A stretch of 64,000 bases of DNA from Paulinella micropora (Eukaryota > Cercozoa > Imbricatea > Euglyphida > Paulinellidae), in contig WBZZ01005557.1 in assembly GCA_019918135.1 (NCBI GenBank), forward strand, positions 124,001-188,000. Reading direction: 5' to 3'. Made by a program: the position numbers and the translations under genes. The notes below the pieces were generated by a model. The model did not search any database. It saw nothing but the letters and a program-made list of their open reading frames with translations, and was not told the origin of the DNA. Of the stretch, positions 1 through 10,489 are shown one piece after another. The first letter of the stretch is position 1, and each line of letters opens with the position of its first letter.

Positions 1-185
1 CCCATCCACACAAATTCACACGCACATTCACACACAAATTCACATACATTCACACACATTTACACACAAATTCACACACACATTCTGGATTCACACATAC
101 ACGCATTTACACTCACGCACACAAATTCACACATTCACACATCTACACACACAAATTCACACAAATTCACACAAACCTTACTCGG
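1..185. repeat. CA-rich minisatellite
   Basis: Irregular tandem repeats of short units such as ACACATTCAC and ACACAAATTCAC fill the left edge. It is not a plain telomere array and no gene is visible in it. Confidence 0.85.
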
Positions 186-278
186 CGGAATGAACTTTTT
201 TGCGTATAACCTTGCACAGCAACACGCAAGCTGAAGACGATGCTTGTTTGTGTGTTCTACCCCGTGATTTTTTTAGTC

Positions 279-1500
279 ATGTCTACCTCCGTGAGCTCCA
301 AGACCGCCAAGCGCACGAAGCGACCCAAGGCCAGACCAGCACCAAAGAAGCACTGTGCCTCTGCGCCCACGGAAGCTCTGGACTGGGCGCAACTTATGGA
401 CAAATGCCTCAAAGAAGAGCAACCCCCGCCGGCGTATCGAGCTGTTTGAGCAACTACTCTATCGCATCTATCAGCAATTCCTCCGGAGACAGCTTACTCA
501 AGCCCTAGCCCTGCACCTGCCCCAACGCTCAGACAGTCTCAACAACAACATCAAGCGTGCTGTGCTTGGCTTCGAATCCGGACAGTACGATGACCAGGCC
601 TTGCAGGACTATCTGCAAGGCCTCAAGAAAAGGGCGCTCACAAAGCCCATTACCGCAGCTTCTATCCAAGATCGCGAAGCGTTTGGGCGCGTCCTCGAGC
701 TGCTCCGAGATACGGATAAACTGTGCCAATTGTCCGACGCTGGCCTGCTGTTTAAGCTAGAGGCAGAAGAAACGAAACTCAGCTACGAGAACCGCACCTC
801 CTTCCGCCTGGCCAAGGAGCTGCTGGCCTTGCTTGACGAAATAATTCAAGGCTGCGACGAAATGCTGGAATGGGCTTTCGTTGTCTTCGACGAAAAGGTG
901 ACCAGCCCCTTCCGTCACGGTGGTGAGAAACTCCAGTCCTTGAGTTTCCTCAGCGACGGTGCCAACGAGGAGGAGGAAGAGGACGAAGAATCGGACGAGG
1001 AGTCGGAGGACGAGGAGGAGGAGGAGTCGGACGATCCGACAACAAGGGCGCCCCCCGCCAGCCCCGCGGAGCAGGGCGCCGAGCAGACGAAATGCTCGGC
1101 GCACGCGCTAGAAGCGCTGGCCAAAACCGAAAAGGTGGTCCTCCGCGAAAAGCACCGCAAGGCCTACAAAGCCCTGATTACCGGCGAAGCCAAGTTTGAG
1201 GAGCTGTCGAAAGAAATCCAGGAGGCCCAGAGCCTCGAACAGCTGAAGCAGCTGAGCTTAGGCATCGTGGCTGCATTTTCAGGGTGTGATATAATTGCCA
1301 AGGAATCCAAGAGAATGCTTCGATCCTTAAGGGCCGAATGCGATTTTGGTGGTTTTCAATACTGTCCGCAGAAGCACTGCGGCGAGATTCGTCTCATTTA
1401 CGACTTTGCTAACGGCCCGCTCCTGGAGTCCTGCCTCTGCGGCGATGGTGGGGATACAGAGGAGGAGGAAGAGGAGGATTCGAACGAAGACGACGAATAG
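279..1500 (+). pseudogene. Acidic/basic charged protein, frameshifted near 436
   Basis: The family is not recognised. An ATG at 279 opens a Lys/Arg/Pro-rich N-terminus (roughly 35 residues, plausibly a nuclear localisation signal) that runs into a stop at about 449. A second frame open from 355 to 1500 continues with a helical region and then a Glu/Asp/Ser-rich block (about 960-1050) and an acidic C-terminus ending in a TAG. The two frames overlap around the run of five C at about 423, so one indel explains the break. The alternation of a basic head with long acidic tracts resembles histone-binding or chromatin proteins, but this is only a compositional analogy. It is the first of a series of same-style GC-rich genes with frame breaks, so either pseudogenisation or uncorrected homopolymer errors could be responsible. 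Confidence 0.55.
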
Positions 1501-1829
1501 AGAAAAGAAGGAGAAGGAGAGACGGGGCGTGGGGTTCGGGGGGAGATGAAATAAGGAAGGAAAGGCTGGCTGCGTTGTCCTCTCTCCCATCTTTTTTTTT
1601 TAAATTAAACAATTATTGCTTTATTTAAATTTTTTAAAAGGGGGAGCGAAAGGGATAGGAGACGAAAAGAAGAGAGAGAGATAGAGAGGAAGGAGGGGGC
1701 TGGCAAAATAGTCGATGAAACAGCTCCCCCCCTTTTTTCCTGCGACTTTAAGGATAAAATAAAAGAGAGGGGGGGGGTGGGGGGCGAATTTGCTTTAAAG
1801 AGTCCCTCGTCTAGAATGTAAAAAAATGA
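1501..1829. other. Purine-rich intergenic tract, no gene
   Basis: The stretch is dominated by G/A runs on the plus strand, including a long GAGAGAGA-type run and several runs of 6-9 G or T. No coding signal was found. It sits between the acidic gene and the first kinase-like gene. Confidence 0.7.
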
Positions 1830-3158
1830 ACACAAAATCAGCTTGCACCCAAGCATCATTTGCCTGCCGCAGTGCGCCAGGCAATCTCTCAGGGTCTTCG
1901 ACTGAAGCTCGATACAGCGTATTGTGACGAGTGCGGCAGAGAAAAGGAGCCAAGCAGTATCGGTAGCTTTCGTCGCCGTGTCTTGCGTTGGCAGCCCTTT
2001 AGCCCAAACCTGCGCACAGCCATACGCGATGGAGGGCTGGACAGCCTGGCGGCCGCGGTAAAGATGGAAGACATGACAGACGCTATAGCACGCTCATTTG
2101 TGCAGGCATTTCCGCGGGGTGTTCCGTACTGGGTGCTTGAAGCAAAACGAAGCTTCGAAGAGTTCGAAAAATTGCCAGAACTAGATTTGTTCGGTGATGT
2201 AAAGGTTTTTAAGCAAGAGCTGGTATTCAAATACGTCCCTAAAAAAAGACCTGCAAGTCGGGGTGTGACCGAGTCATACGAGTCCAAGGTGGTAGACTGC
2301 ATGCAGCTGCAGCATTGTTTAGCACAGCAGGGGCTGGCCCCTGCTGTCTATGGCTGCTTGTCGTTGGAGCCCTGGGGCCAGGGCGACCATAGGTTTATCA
2401 TCATGCAATTCATCAAGGGGCCCACGGGTGGAGGGTCCATGGATCTGAAATCGACTGCTTTTCGAAAGCTGTGTGAAGGAGAGGCTAGCAAAAAGCTTCA
2501 ATCAAATTTCTTGGCATTCTTGGACCTTGCGCTGCCTGGGCTCGCAGACTGTAGAATTCTGCACGCTGACCTAAAGCCTGCTAATCTGGTGTGCACTTCG
2601 GAACTAAATTTCATGTTAATTGACCTAGATCCGTTTTATTGCTTACTGATCAATTACATGCACGATAAAACGGACGCGAAGAAGGTTGAGGCCACTATCC
2701 AGCTGTCCAACGCGCTGAGTCTTCTAGCCTCTAGTATCGGCTGCCTTCCGCGCTCCCTGTTGGAATGCGTGTATCGATATGTACTGCGTCTGCTACAGCC
2801 AGAGAAGTCTGGCCAGCAGATCTTTGACCGTTGCGTGCATTGGTGGTGGAATTGTATGCTGCAGTCCGGGGACGTCTTCAATCCAGCCCAATACACCCCG
2901 GCCATCCTAGCGACCAACTACCTATTCCTATCGGAATGCGATCTCCGCTCGAATGATCAAGCTGTGCCCGGACTGAAACGGCTCCCCACTGTGAGACATT
3001 GTCGATTTTTTAAACTTGTGGACACAGGGGCGTTTTGGTTTGCTTCAGGGGAATCGGTTCTAGAACAATTATATACAAAGCCATTGCAGCTCGAGGAGGT
3101 CGAATGTTTTATCTCTGCATTTATACGTTTAGCAGCACAAGAGATTTCAAAGAGCTAG
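1830..3158 (+). CDS. Kinase-like protein, copy A
   Basis: This is a divergent protein-kinase-fold protein of about 430 residues. Numbering from 1860, a CxxC pair lies near residue 22 and precedes a conserved VLRWQPF segment. A hinge-like hydrophobic stretch (IIMQFIKG) follows, then a catalytic loop HADLKPAN at about 235-242. The position of the DFG motif reads LIDLDP at about 252-257, so the metal-binding Asp is kept but Phe-Gly is lost. No in-frame ATG precedes the conserved start: the ATG at 1826 is in another frame, so the N-terminus is either frameshifted or on an unseen exon. Copies B (3522-4926) and C (7683-9020) share the whole architecture, which indicates tandem expansion. The frame itself is open to the stop at 3158. 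Activity is uncertain and the substrate is unknown. Confidence 0.7.
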   Translation, partial: TQNQLAPKHHLPAAVRQAISQGLRLKLDTAYCDECGREKEPSSIGSFRRRVLRWQPFSPNLRTAIRDGGLDSLAAAVKMEDMTDAIARSFVQAFPRGVPYWVLEAKRSFEEFEKLPELDLFGDVKVFKQELVFKYVPKKRPASRGVTESYESKVVDCMQLQHCLAQQGLAPAVYGCLSLEPWGQGDHRFIIMQFIKGPTGGGSMDLKSTAFRKLCEGEASKKLQSNFLAFLDLALPGLADCRILHADLKPANLVCTSELNFMLIDLDPFYCLLINYMHDKTDAKKVEATIQLSNALSLLASSIGCLPRSLLECVYRYVLRLLQPEKSGQQIFDRCVHWWWNCMLQSGDVFNPAQYTPAILATNYLFLSECDLRSNDQAVPGLKRLPTVRHCRFFKLVDTGAFWFASGESVLEQLYTKPLQLEEVECFISAFIRLAAQEISKS

Positions 3159-3521
3159 GACCGCTGCGACATCCTCGCGGACGGAACTCTTCTCTTTTTC
3201 CAGTATGCTTTTTTTTGTCGAAACACTCCCCCCCCACTCCCGTTAACCCCCTCCCCTCCTGTGTGTGTGGGGTACCGCCGTGGGATTCAAACGCCGCCGT
3301 CCCCTCTGCCCCCCTCTCCCCTCTCTCTCTCTCCCTTTCCTCCTACCCATTCCCCTCCCCCCCTCTCTCTCTCTCTTTCCTCCTACCCATTCCCCTCCTC
3401 CCTCTCTCTCTCTCTCTCTCTTTCCTCCTGCCCGTTCCCCTTTAACGTTGTCGGCAAGAATTCAATAAATTCGCTTCTTTAAAAGAAAAAAAAAGGCACC
3501 AAGCATTTGTTTAGAAAATAA
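3159..3521. other. Pyrimidine-rich intergenic tract
   Basis: Long CCCTCTCTCTC-type runs occur as a repeated unit of about 45 bp between 3300 and 3440. The apparent ORFs here are Pro/Leu/Ser homopolymers from the repeat. A poly-A stretch (about 3483-3495) precedes the next gene. Confidence 0.75.
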
Positions 3522-4926
3522 ATGAACGACGGAAGACAGGAGTTTGCGCTCGAGCGTTATTTACCCGCCGCCGTGCGCCAAGCAATCTCCGAGGGGCTTA
3601 GGCTGAGGCTTGACACTGTGCAATGCAGCCAGTGCGGCAAAGAGAAGCCGAGCAACATTGATTGCCGCCGTGTCTTGCGCTGGCAGCCCTTTGACCCGAA
3701 CCTACAAGCCGCCATCACTAAGGGCAAGCTTAGCAGCCTGGCGGCTGCGGTGAAGACGGAGGACATGACGGACGCCATAGAACGCTCGTTCGTGCAGGCA
3801 TTTCCACAGTGTGTCCCGCACTGGGTGCTGGAAGCAGAAAAATTCGAAAACGAATCAAAACCACTAGGCACTAAAGGTAACATAAGGGTTTTCAAACAAG
3901 AGCTGCTCTTCAAACGTGTCAGTAACGGGAGAGCTGCCTGGCCCGGTGAAACTGCCTCGTATGAGTTGAAGGTGGTAGACTGCATGCAGTTACAGCATTG
4001 CTTAGCGCAGCAAGGGCTGGCCCCCAGTCTACGGCTGCCTGACGGTGGGATCCCAGAGTTCAACCAAAGATAACTGGGTCATCATGAAGTTTATCAAGGG
4101 GCCCTCCTCAGCTGGAGAGTCCATGGACTTGGAATCAGGCGCTTTTCGAGAGTTTGACAAAAAGGCCGATCAAAACCTTTTTCGACTAAACTTCTGGTCG
4201 TTCTTGCACCGTGCGTTACCGTGGCTGGCCTACTATAGAATCGTGCACGGAGATATAAGGCCTGCAAACCTGGTGTGCACTTCGGAACTAAAATTCATGT
4301 TAATTGACCTAGAACCATTTTATTGCTAATTGGTTAATTACATGCCCAAACGGACGGACGCGAGGGAGGTTGAGGACACGATCGAGCTTTCCAACGCGAT
4401 AAATCTTCTCGCGTCCGGCCTCGGCCGCCTACCGTACCCTTTGTGGGAGTCCGTCTATCTGTATGTGATGAATCTGCTACAAAAGCCCAGGTCTGGTCGG
4501 AAAATCTTTGACCGTTGCGCGCACTGGTGGTGGAATAGCATGCTGCAGGCCGGGGACGGTATCGTTCAGTACGTAAACACTCCAGGCATCCTGGCGGTGC
4601 ATTACCTTTCCGAATCCGAGCGCAAGCTCCTCGCCATTGATCGAGATGTACCCGAGCTAGCTTGGTTGCCTAAGGTAGGGCTGGATTGTCCCTTTCTGAA
4701 ATCCGTGGAAGGCGTGTTTAGCTTCGCTGCATTGCATGAATCGCAGATAGAAAGATTGCAACTCGGCGAGGTTCGTATGCTTGTCTCTGCAATTGTACGT
4801 CTAGCAGCACAGGAGACCCTCGAAGGCAACGGCGGCATACGGGTTGTGCCACAACTTTCCAAGAGCCCAAAGCAACAAACAAGCGACGTCGCTATGCCAC
4901 AAATCAGTCCCTCCGCATTTGACTAG
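3522..4926 (+). pseudogene. Kinase-like protein, copy B, broken
   Basis: This paralogue of copy A has a proper ATG at 3522, giving an N-terminal extension of about 13 residues before the shared segment. The CxxC pair, VLRWQPF block and the region matching copy A are readable to about 4030. There a frameshift moves the reading frame to the one opening at 4045, near the loop that matches YGCLSLEPWG in copy A. The catalytic loop is HGDIRPAN and the DFG position is LIDLEP. Immediately afterwards TTA of copy A is TAA at 4327-4329, an in-frame nonsense codon. The frame then resumes to 4926 with an extra C-terminal tail of about 30 residues. Two independent lesions make this a pseudogene unless the sequence is in error. 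Confidence 0.75.
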
Positions 4927-5216
4927 CTTTTAGCATCCATTACATTTTCGCGGGCGACATTGGGTCAGCCTAAGCTGGCACGGAAACGGGGGGAGGGGCC
5001 GAGCATGGCTCTAAACTAAAAAACGGTTTGGTTTATTGTTGCTCATTCTTTTTGAAAACTAACATTACGACAAGTTCCGAATTTGCGCTTGCAAAAACTA
5101 AAAAAAAGTCTCTTACACAACACTTTTATATTCTTTAGCTTTCTTGAAATTTGTTTAAGCACAAAAAAAAAGCCAAAAACTAATTAAAGGAAGAGTGCAT
5201 TAGTCGCTTTTTGCGG
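4927..5216. other. AT-rich spacer between convergent genes
   Basis: No coding signal. It separates the plus-strand kinase copy B from the minus-strand helicase, so it should hold the 3' ends of both. Runs of A and T are frequent. Confidence 0.6.
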
Positions 5217-6860
5217 TCAAACAAAAAACTCGTGGTCGGCGGTCTGCAGCTGGTTCGCTACGGCCGGCTGGCGCAGGAACGTGGTCTGGTTCGTGACTTT
5301 CTCCATGTTCAGCGCCCACTGCCTGCGTTCTATAAAAGTGTCCAGCAACAGGATGCAGATCCGGACGTGCCGTTTCTGCCCCTTGCGGCAGGCCCTGCAC
5401 TCGGCCTGCAGCAGGTCGCCGCCGGACCACGTCAGCTGGAAGAAAAATACGTGGTTGGCCGCCTGCAAATTTAGCCCCTGCCCGGCCGCGCGGATGCTCA
5501 GCACCGCCGCTCGGCAGCGCCGGTCGTCCTGGAAGCGCGCCACCAGTTCCGTGCGCTTGGCCTGCGGCGTGGTGCCGTTGATGGCTACGAAGTACTTGTA
5601 CGGCCGGCGCTTGTGCGACCAAACGGCGGTTAGCCACTGCTGCAGCAGCTCCCACGTATCCTGCTTCTCAACAGCAGCACCTTGTGGCACAATTGCTTGT
5701 CCCGCAGCAGGGGCTCGACCTCGCGCTCAAAGAACGCGTGTGACAGCCGCTGCTTGACCTTCTTGGACTCGTCGTAGCAGCTGAACACTAGCAGCCTCGA
5801 GAGCTCGGGCTGCGCAGCCTGCCGCTGGAAACGCCGCCTCTTGGGCGGCGGCGGCGCCGCAACCTGCGGCGGCAGCTCCAGCGGCAGGCCGCCGTACGAC
5901 GACAGCACTGCCTCCGCCTCCTTCACGTCAACCACCTCTTGGGCGCCCAGCTGCGCCTCCAGGCTCGGCAGGCTGCTGACGTCGTGCCTCCACAGCGCGT
6001 CCAGCCGCTCCGCGTCCGCGGGCGGTGGCTTCAGGATGACCACCCGGCGCTCGGTCGTGAATTATTGGGCGCCGGCGGCCACGCCATTGGCCGGCACCAG
6101 CTCGCCTTCTTCGGCGCTCGGGGCCTTCCTGGTAAACAGACAGAACTTGGCCAGCAGGTCGCACAGCTCCGCTAGGTTAGAGCTGCCAGCAGCGTCCAGC
6201 ACGAACAGGGATTTGCGCGCCGCGCGGTCGTAGCCGCGCTGCACCTGGCGCCCTGCACAGTACCGCAGCACAAACTGGCTGTACGTCAGCCCCCGCGCGC
6301 GCAGCCTGTCGGGGCACAGCAGCATCAGTTGCGGCCATAGTTGCACCGTGCGGTTGGCCGGCGTCCCCGTCAGGCACAGGCACATCGGCACGAGCGCCTG
6401 GTTGAACAGGCTGTGCGCCATCACGGTCGTTTGTGAACGCATGTTGGTCAGCACGTGGCTTTCGTCCAGGATGGCCGCGCGTAACCCTGCTTGTAGCCTG
6501 CCCTGCTTGTGCAGGCTCAGCGCCATCTGGTAAGACATCACGTAGATCAGCGCCCCGGGCACGGGGAACCTTTGTTGGCCGCTGCCGATCAGGCACAGGT
6601 GTGGTCTGCTTTGTTACTGCCTGGTTCTGGCTCTGGTACGCCTCGGGCCGGTGCCGCATGCCCAGCCAACGCTCTGCTTCCTTAATCCAGTGGCTGCAGT
6701 TACTGGTGGGGCTCAGGATCAGCGCGGGCAAACTCTCGTGGCGTGTGCGGCTCAGCGCCGTCAGAGCGATCGCGATCTTGCCCGTGCCCGGGGCCAGCGC
6801 CAGCAACACTCGGCGGTGCGTGACGCAGTACTCGACCGCCTCCTCCTGGACACGGCTCAA
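5217..6860 (-). pseudogene. SNF2/SMARCAL1-like helicase, several frame breaks
   Basis: Superfamily 2 helicase motifs can be read in order on the minus strand. An N-terminal RVQEEAVEY segment is followed by Walker A APGTGK (about 6785), then DESH (motif II, near 6460), TGTPANR (near 6360) and, after a linker, a C-terminal lobe. That lobe carries GTTPQAKR, RAAGQGLNLQ and QAECRACRKGQ (about 5376-5413), the last matching the SNF2 motif VI pattern QAEDRAHRIGQ. The frame is broken by an indel near 6570, an in-frame TAA at 6062-6064 and another indel near 5680. No ATG precedes motif I; a CAG at 6855 could be a splice acceptor, leaving an unseen 5' exon. SNF2 proteins are DNA translocases acting in chromatin remodelling or fork repair. 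This copy is shorter than cellular SMARCAL1 and probably inactive. Confidence 0.75.
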
Positions 6861-7680
6861 CCTGCGTCACGGCATCTCTCGGTAAAACTAGCAAACAAAA
6901 AAAAAACACAAAAAAAGAGAGAGCAAGAGCGGGGGGGGGGGGGGGAGAACGGGGGGGAAACGGGGGAGGGGAAACGGGAAGGGGGGGCGCGCAAACAGGC
7001 CAACGCGGGCAAGGAGTAAAATGGCACTCACCTTCCTTTCTCTGCTAGCTCCCTTCCTCACACCTATTCTCGCCTCTCTGTTCTCTTTCCAGATCCTCCT
7101 ACTTCTCCTTTTCCTTCTTTCTTTTTTTGGTGTTGTTCGGGGGTTCGGGAGGGAAAGCGCGGGGGGGGGGGGGCGGCCGCGCACTACCGGCCAGAAAACA
7201 AAAAGAAGAGGGAAATGTCGGGGGGAAACGGGAGAGAGAAGGGCACGGGAGATGGTGGAAACGGGAGGTGGGGGGGGGGGGGGTTAAGGGGGGGGGGGCA
7301 AAAGAAACTACTTTTTCCTTTTACCAATCGCCGCGCCCTACTCTCTTTGCACCCCGGAAATAAGTTTAGAGCGTAAGGGGAAAAAGGCGGGGAGAGGAAG
7401 GTGGGGGGTGTCGATTGTCTCGGGGGGTGGACAAAAAAAGCCACGTCGTAATCTTTTGCTCCTTTTTTTCTTCTTTGCCAATCCCCTCCCCCCCTTCCGC
7501 TCTCCGGGTTTTTTCTAAACCAATCGTGTCCTTCAGTAATACTATCCGCCGCCCTCGCGCGCGCTCTCTCTCTCCCCTCCTTTTGCTCCCTGCCGTTTTC
7601 CCTCCCCCGCTCCCCTCCTTTTTGTCTGCTGTGTTAGAATGCACCCTTCCCCCCGCCCTATTGTCTAAAAACGAGCGGCG
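6861..7680. other. Homopolymer-rich spacer
   Basis: Runs of 9-17 G, long purine tracts and, after 7440, pyrimidine tracts fill this spacer between the divergent helicase and kinase copy C. The ORFs over it are Gly/Arg or Pro/Ser homopolymers and are not credible genes. Both promoters should lie here, but no motif can be named. Confidence 0.7.
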
Positions 7681-7682
7681 AT

Positions 7683-9020
7683 GGCCAAGTTGTCACGGTA
7701 GCCCAGAACCGGGCGACGCTTATTGAGAAGTTTGGCCTGCAACACGCCTTCCGGTGCACACGGTGTCAAACTCTAGTGCAAAAACCCAACCTAGACCTGA
7801 GAAAGCTGCAATGCAGGGTCCTGCGCTGGCGGCCCTTTGCTTACTATGTCATCAACAACAAGCAGCCTCGGCCGGACCATTTAGTAGCTCTGACAAAAAA
7901 GCAGCGCGACGGCAATTTCTTGGAACGGCAGCTCAAGCAAGCCTTTCCCGAGGGCCTCTTCTTCCTGGCCATTCGGCGGGGCGACATTTATAAACTTTAC
8001 AAACCAAAAAAACTAATAACAAAAGACAATGATGATAGTGAGGTTCTGCTGTTGGAAGGTAGAGGATTAGTGCTGAAGAGGCTGGCCAAGCGCCACAAGC
8101 CCGCCAACTTGAAAAACCCTTTGCTAGGCGACCTAGTCGATTTCATCCAGTTGCAGTCCAACTTGTTCAGGCATGGCGAAATGGCGCCCAAGATTTACGG
8201 CTGCCTGCAAATCTGCAAGGACTCGGAAGAGATAGATACAACGAAACGCTTGGCCACAGACAAGGCCGGGGCAAACGTCTATGTCATCATGGATTATATT
8301 GTTGGTACTAGCGCTGGTGGCCACGTGGACTTGCAGCACCTTCTGAAATACAAGGTGGCTGGTTTAGAGAAAAAGTTCATTGTCTTCCTCGACAAACTAC
8401 TGAAACTTCTGGCCGACGCAGGGCTAGAATTTGCAGACTTCAAGCCCGCAAACGTGGCGCACCGTCTTTCTGACCAGCGTCTCATGCTGCTGGACGTGGA
8501 GCCGTTCTATTGCGTCCGTATCGAGCCCGAAGCCAGATTTCCAGAAGAAGCCAGACACACTTTTCTAAAGTTTTCGAACCTGGTCAGCATGCTTGCCAAC
8601 AGCCTGCGATGGCTGCCAAAAGCTGTTACTCTATATCTGCTCAATTGCATTTACGACATACTCCGCCAACACCAGGATGCCCTCACACGTTGTGCCCAAT
8701 GGTGGTTCGACATTGTTATGTCGTGCGGAGACAAGACAACTGAGTTCGCGTACGGGGCATGCATCACGGCCGCGCACTATCTACACAGGCCTGAGCCAGT
8801 CGGGCTGGACAACAAAAAAAACCAATGGCTGCCTAAATTTACACGGTCGTGCCTCGTACCAGCTAATCTTTCAGGAGGCTACCAGATTAAGGACAAAGAT
8901 AGCGTGATGCAAAAGGCGCGTAACAACGAGCTGACGGTAGAGGACGTGGAACAATTTGTGGTGGCCATAGTGCGCATAGCTGCGTTTAGGGCGACCTTGA
9001 CCCTCTCGGCCGACAGAGTT
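7683..9020 (+). CDS. Kinase-like protein, copy C
   Basis: This third paralogue can be followed in one frame from about 7683. Its CxxC pair (CTRC, about 7755) precedes VLRWRPF, as in the other copies. The catalytic loop is FADFKPAN, so the HxD histidine is replaced by Phe while Asp, Lys and Asn remain. The DFG position reads LLDVEP. Similarity to copies A and B ends near VAIVRIAA at about 8985; after that the frame runs through poly-A and poly-G tracts to a stop at 9296, and this tail is probably not native. The nearest ATG (7681) is in another frame and reaches a stop after six codons, so the true start is unknown. It differs more from A and B than they do from each other, so it split off first. 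Confidence 0.65.
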
Positions 9021-9190
9021 TTTTTTGCCACAAAAAGAAGAAAAAAAAAGAGTGGGGGGGGGGGGGGGGGCAGTCAGCGCAAGAAGATTTGGCCCTCCTC
9101 ACACTTTCCTCTCACGCAAGCCTTGCGCTCCAGCCCCACATTTCAACCCCCCCACCCCCCTCCTTCTTTGCTGCACGCGCAGATTTGTCT
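9021..9190. repeat. Poly-A and poly-G tract with C-rich flank
   Basis: A run of A is followed by a G tract of about 20 bases interrupted once, then a C-rich stretch. It may act as a polyadenylation region for kinase copy C, but no clear signal is visible. Confidence 0.5.
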
Positions 9191-9191
9191 C

Positions 9192-9570
9192 TCAGCCAGG
9201 CTCGCCTTCATGCTCCTTTTTATTAGTGGGTCGTCTTTCGAAACCGCCCCCGTCGTGCAGAATATCGCGCAGCAGCAGCGCCAGGTCAGGCTCTAGCCGC
9301 GGCCTGGCACTGGTCACCAAGAATTTCAGGTCGTCTTCTGTCAGCCGCAGCAGGCCCGCGCGATCGCGGTATTGCAAGGTGCGCAGCACCGTGGCCAGCG
9401 CGGGCCCCCGCACGCCCTGCGCCTCGAGCTCCGTCCGCAGCCAGCGCTGGGCCTCTGCTCGCGCAGGGCCTAGTGGCGCCACCATTGCCGGGGCCTGCGC
9501 TACTGCTGCTGGCGGTAGGCCCTTGGGCTCCGGCCCCTCGGTCCGTGCTGCCCAGCCGGCCAACAAGCCC
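9192..9570 (-). CDS. Possible SAM-domain protein, partial
   Basis: The GC-rich core of a minus-strand frame encodes about 120 residues. The segment starting at AEAQRWL and running through YRDRAGLLRLTEDDLKFL resembles the helix pattern of a sterile alpha motif (WL in helix 1, then LLRLTEDDL before the last helix), but the match is weak. The coding-like part begins just after a CAG near 9571 preceded by a pyrimidine-rich stretch, so it may be a 3' exon. The first 20 residues of the longer ORF are poly-T derived and unlikely to be coding. The neighbour upstream on the same strand is the membrane protein at 9708. SAM domains mediate protein oligomerisation; nothing here shows the partner. Confidence 0.35.
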
Positions 9571-9707
9571 TGGAAGCGCTCAAGGCAAAAACAAAAAAAG
9601 ATTTTATTTTTTTCAGAGCCAAGAGAACAAAACAAAAAGCACGCTAAGCAAATAAAAAAACTTTTCTTTTTCTTTCCAGGGGTATTTGAGAGAGAGAGAG
9701 AGACAAG

Positions 9708-10421
9708 CTACAGTTTGTACACCACGTCGTTCTGGGCCCACAGCGTTATTGCCACAATGGCTAGTATGGTCGAAACGGAGCCCAGGCACATAGCGGGCAA
9801 GTGCCAAGCACAGACCCGCCTCGCAACCCTAGCCTTGGCACGACAGGCGCCAAACAGCAGCACCAACGCCACCCCGGTGGCTAGAAAGACGAGAGCACTG
9901 AGGCCCAAGCTGCTCACGGTGGCGTAGCCCGTGGTGCACACCACCACTGGCGTGTAGTTAAGACTGCAGGCCGAGGGCCCCCGGCACTGGACCTCAAAGC
10001 CCAAAACAGCGCGCTCCCAGTTCTGTTGCTGCAGCCACACGCGGCTCCTGATAAACGTGAAGCCCTCGTATGACACCTCCTGGGCCGCGCGCATTTGTGG
10101 TCCGAAGTAGTGCCACTGTAGTTTCTCCCAGTCGTACTCCGGTGTTAGCGCGCCCACGAGCCGGACGAACCGGCAGTCCGGGAAACTAACAAAGGGCTGA
10201 ACCGAGAACGCCGTGGCGCGCTGGTGCGGCGGCAACGCGAGGTTGTGCGACAGGTTGTGCTGGCTCTGATAGTAGTCCTTGATGACTGCCACGTGCGACC
10301 CGTCGGAGGAGGCCGCTGTTGCACGGAAAAGCACTAGCATGGATTGGGCCAGCAAAAATTCTTTTAAATGTATTTTCTCTCTCTTTTTTTGGTTTTGTTT
10401 GCCTCCTAGGAAAGACAGCAA
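9708..10421 (-). CDS. Membrane protein with two C-terminal TM helices
   Basis: The frame ends with a stop at 9708. The most likely start is the ATG near 10340 (MLVLFRATAASS), because residues before it are encoded by low-complexity sequence and may be intronic. A soluble region of about 130 residues, with several Cys and an N-glycosylation sequon (NLS), is followed by two hydrophobic segments of about 22 residues, one starting near SSLGLSALVF and one near LGSVSTILAI, separated by a short Cys/Arg-rich loop. The topology suggests an extracellular or lumenal head on a membrane hairpin. No family is recognised and there is no signal-peptide-like start. It is one of the few genes in this cluster without a visible frame break. 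Confidence 0.5.
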   Translation of the reverse strand: MLSFLGGKQNQKKREKIHLKEFLLAQSMLVLFRATAASSDGSHVAVIKDYYQSQHNLSHNLALPPHQRATAFSVQPFVSFPDCRFVRLVGALTPEYDWEKLQWHYFGPQMRAAQEVSYEGFTFIRSRVWLQQQNWERAVLGFEVQCRGPSACSLNYTPVVVCTTGYATVSSLGLSALVFLATGVALVLLFGACRAKARVARRVCAWHLPAMCLGSVSTILAIVAITLWAQNDVVYKL

Positions 10422-10489
10422 CCGTGGCGGGAAGGGGCGGAGGGGACGGGAGGGACAGGCTTCTCATTTCCTTTCTTTTTTTAAGAATT

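Noticed and set aside
1..185. Telomere
   Set aside because: Units are irregular CA-rich stretches without a constant telomeric G-rich repeat.
6888..7444. Gly/Arg- and Pro-rich ORFs
   Set aside because: They read through homopolymer tracts on both strands and have no coding character.
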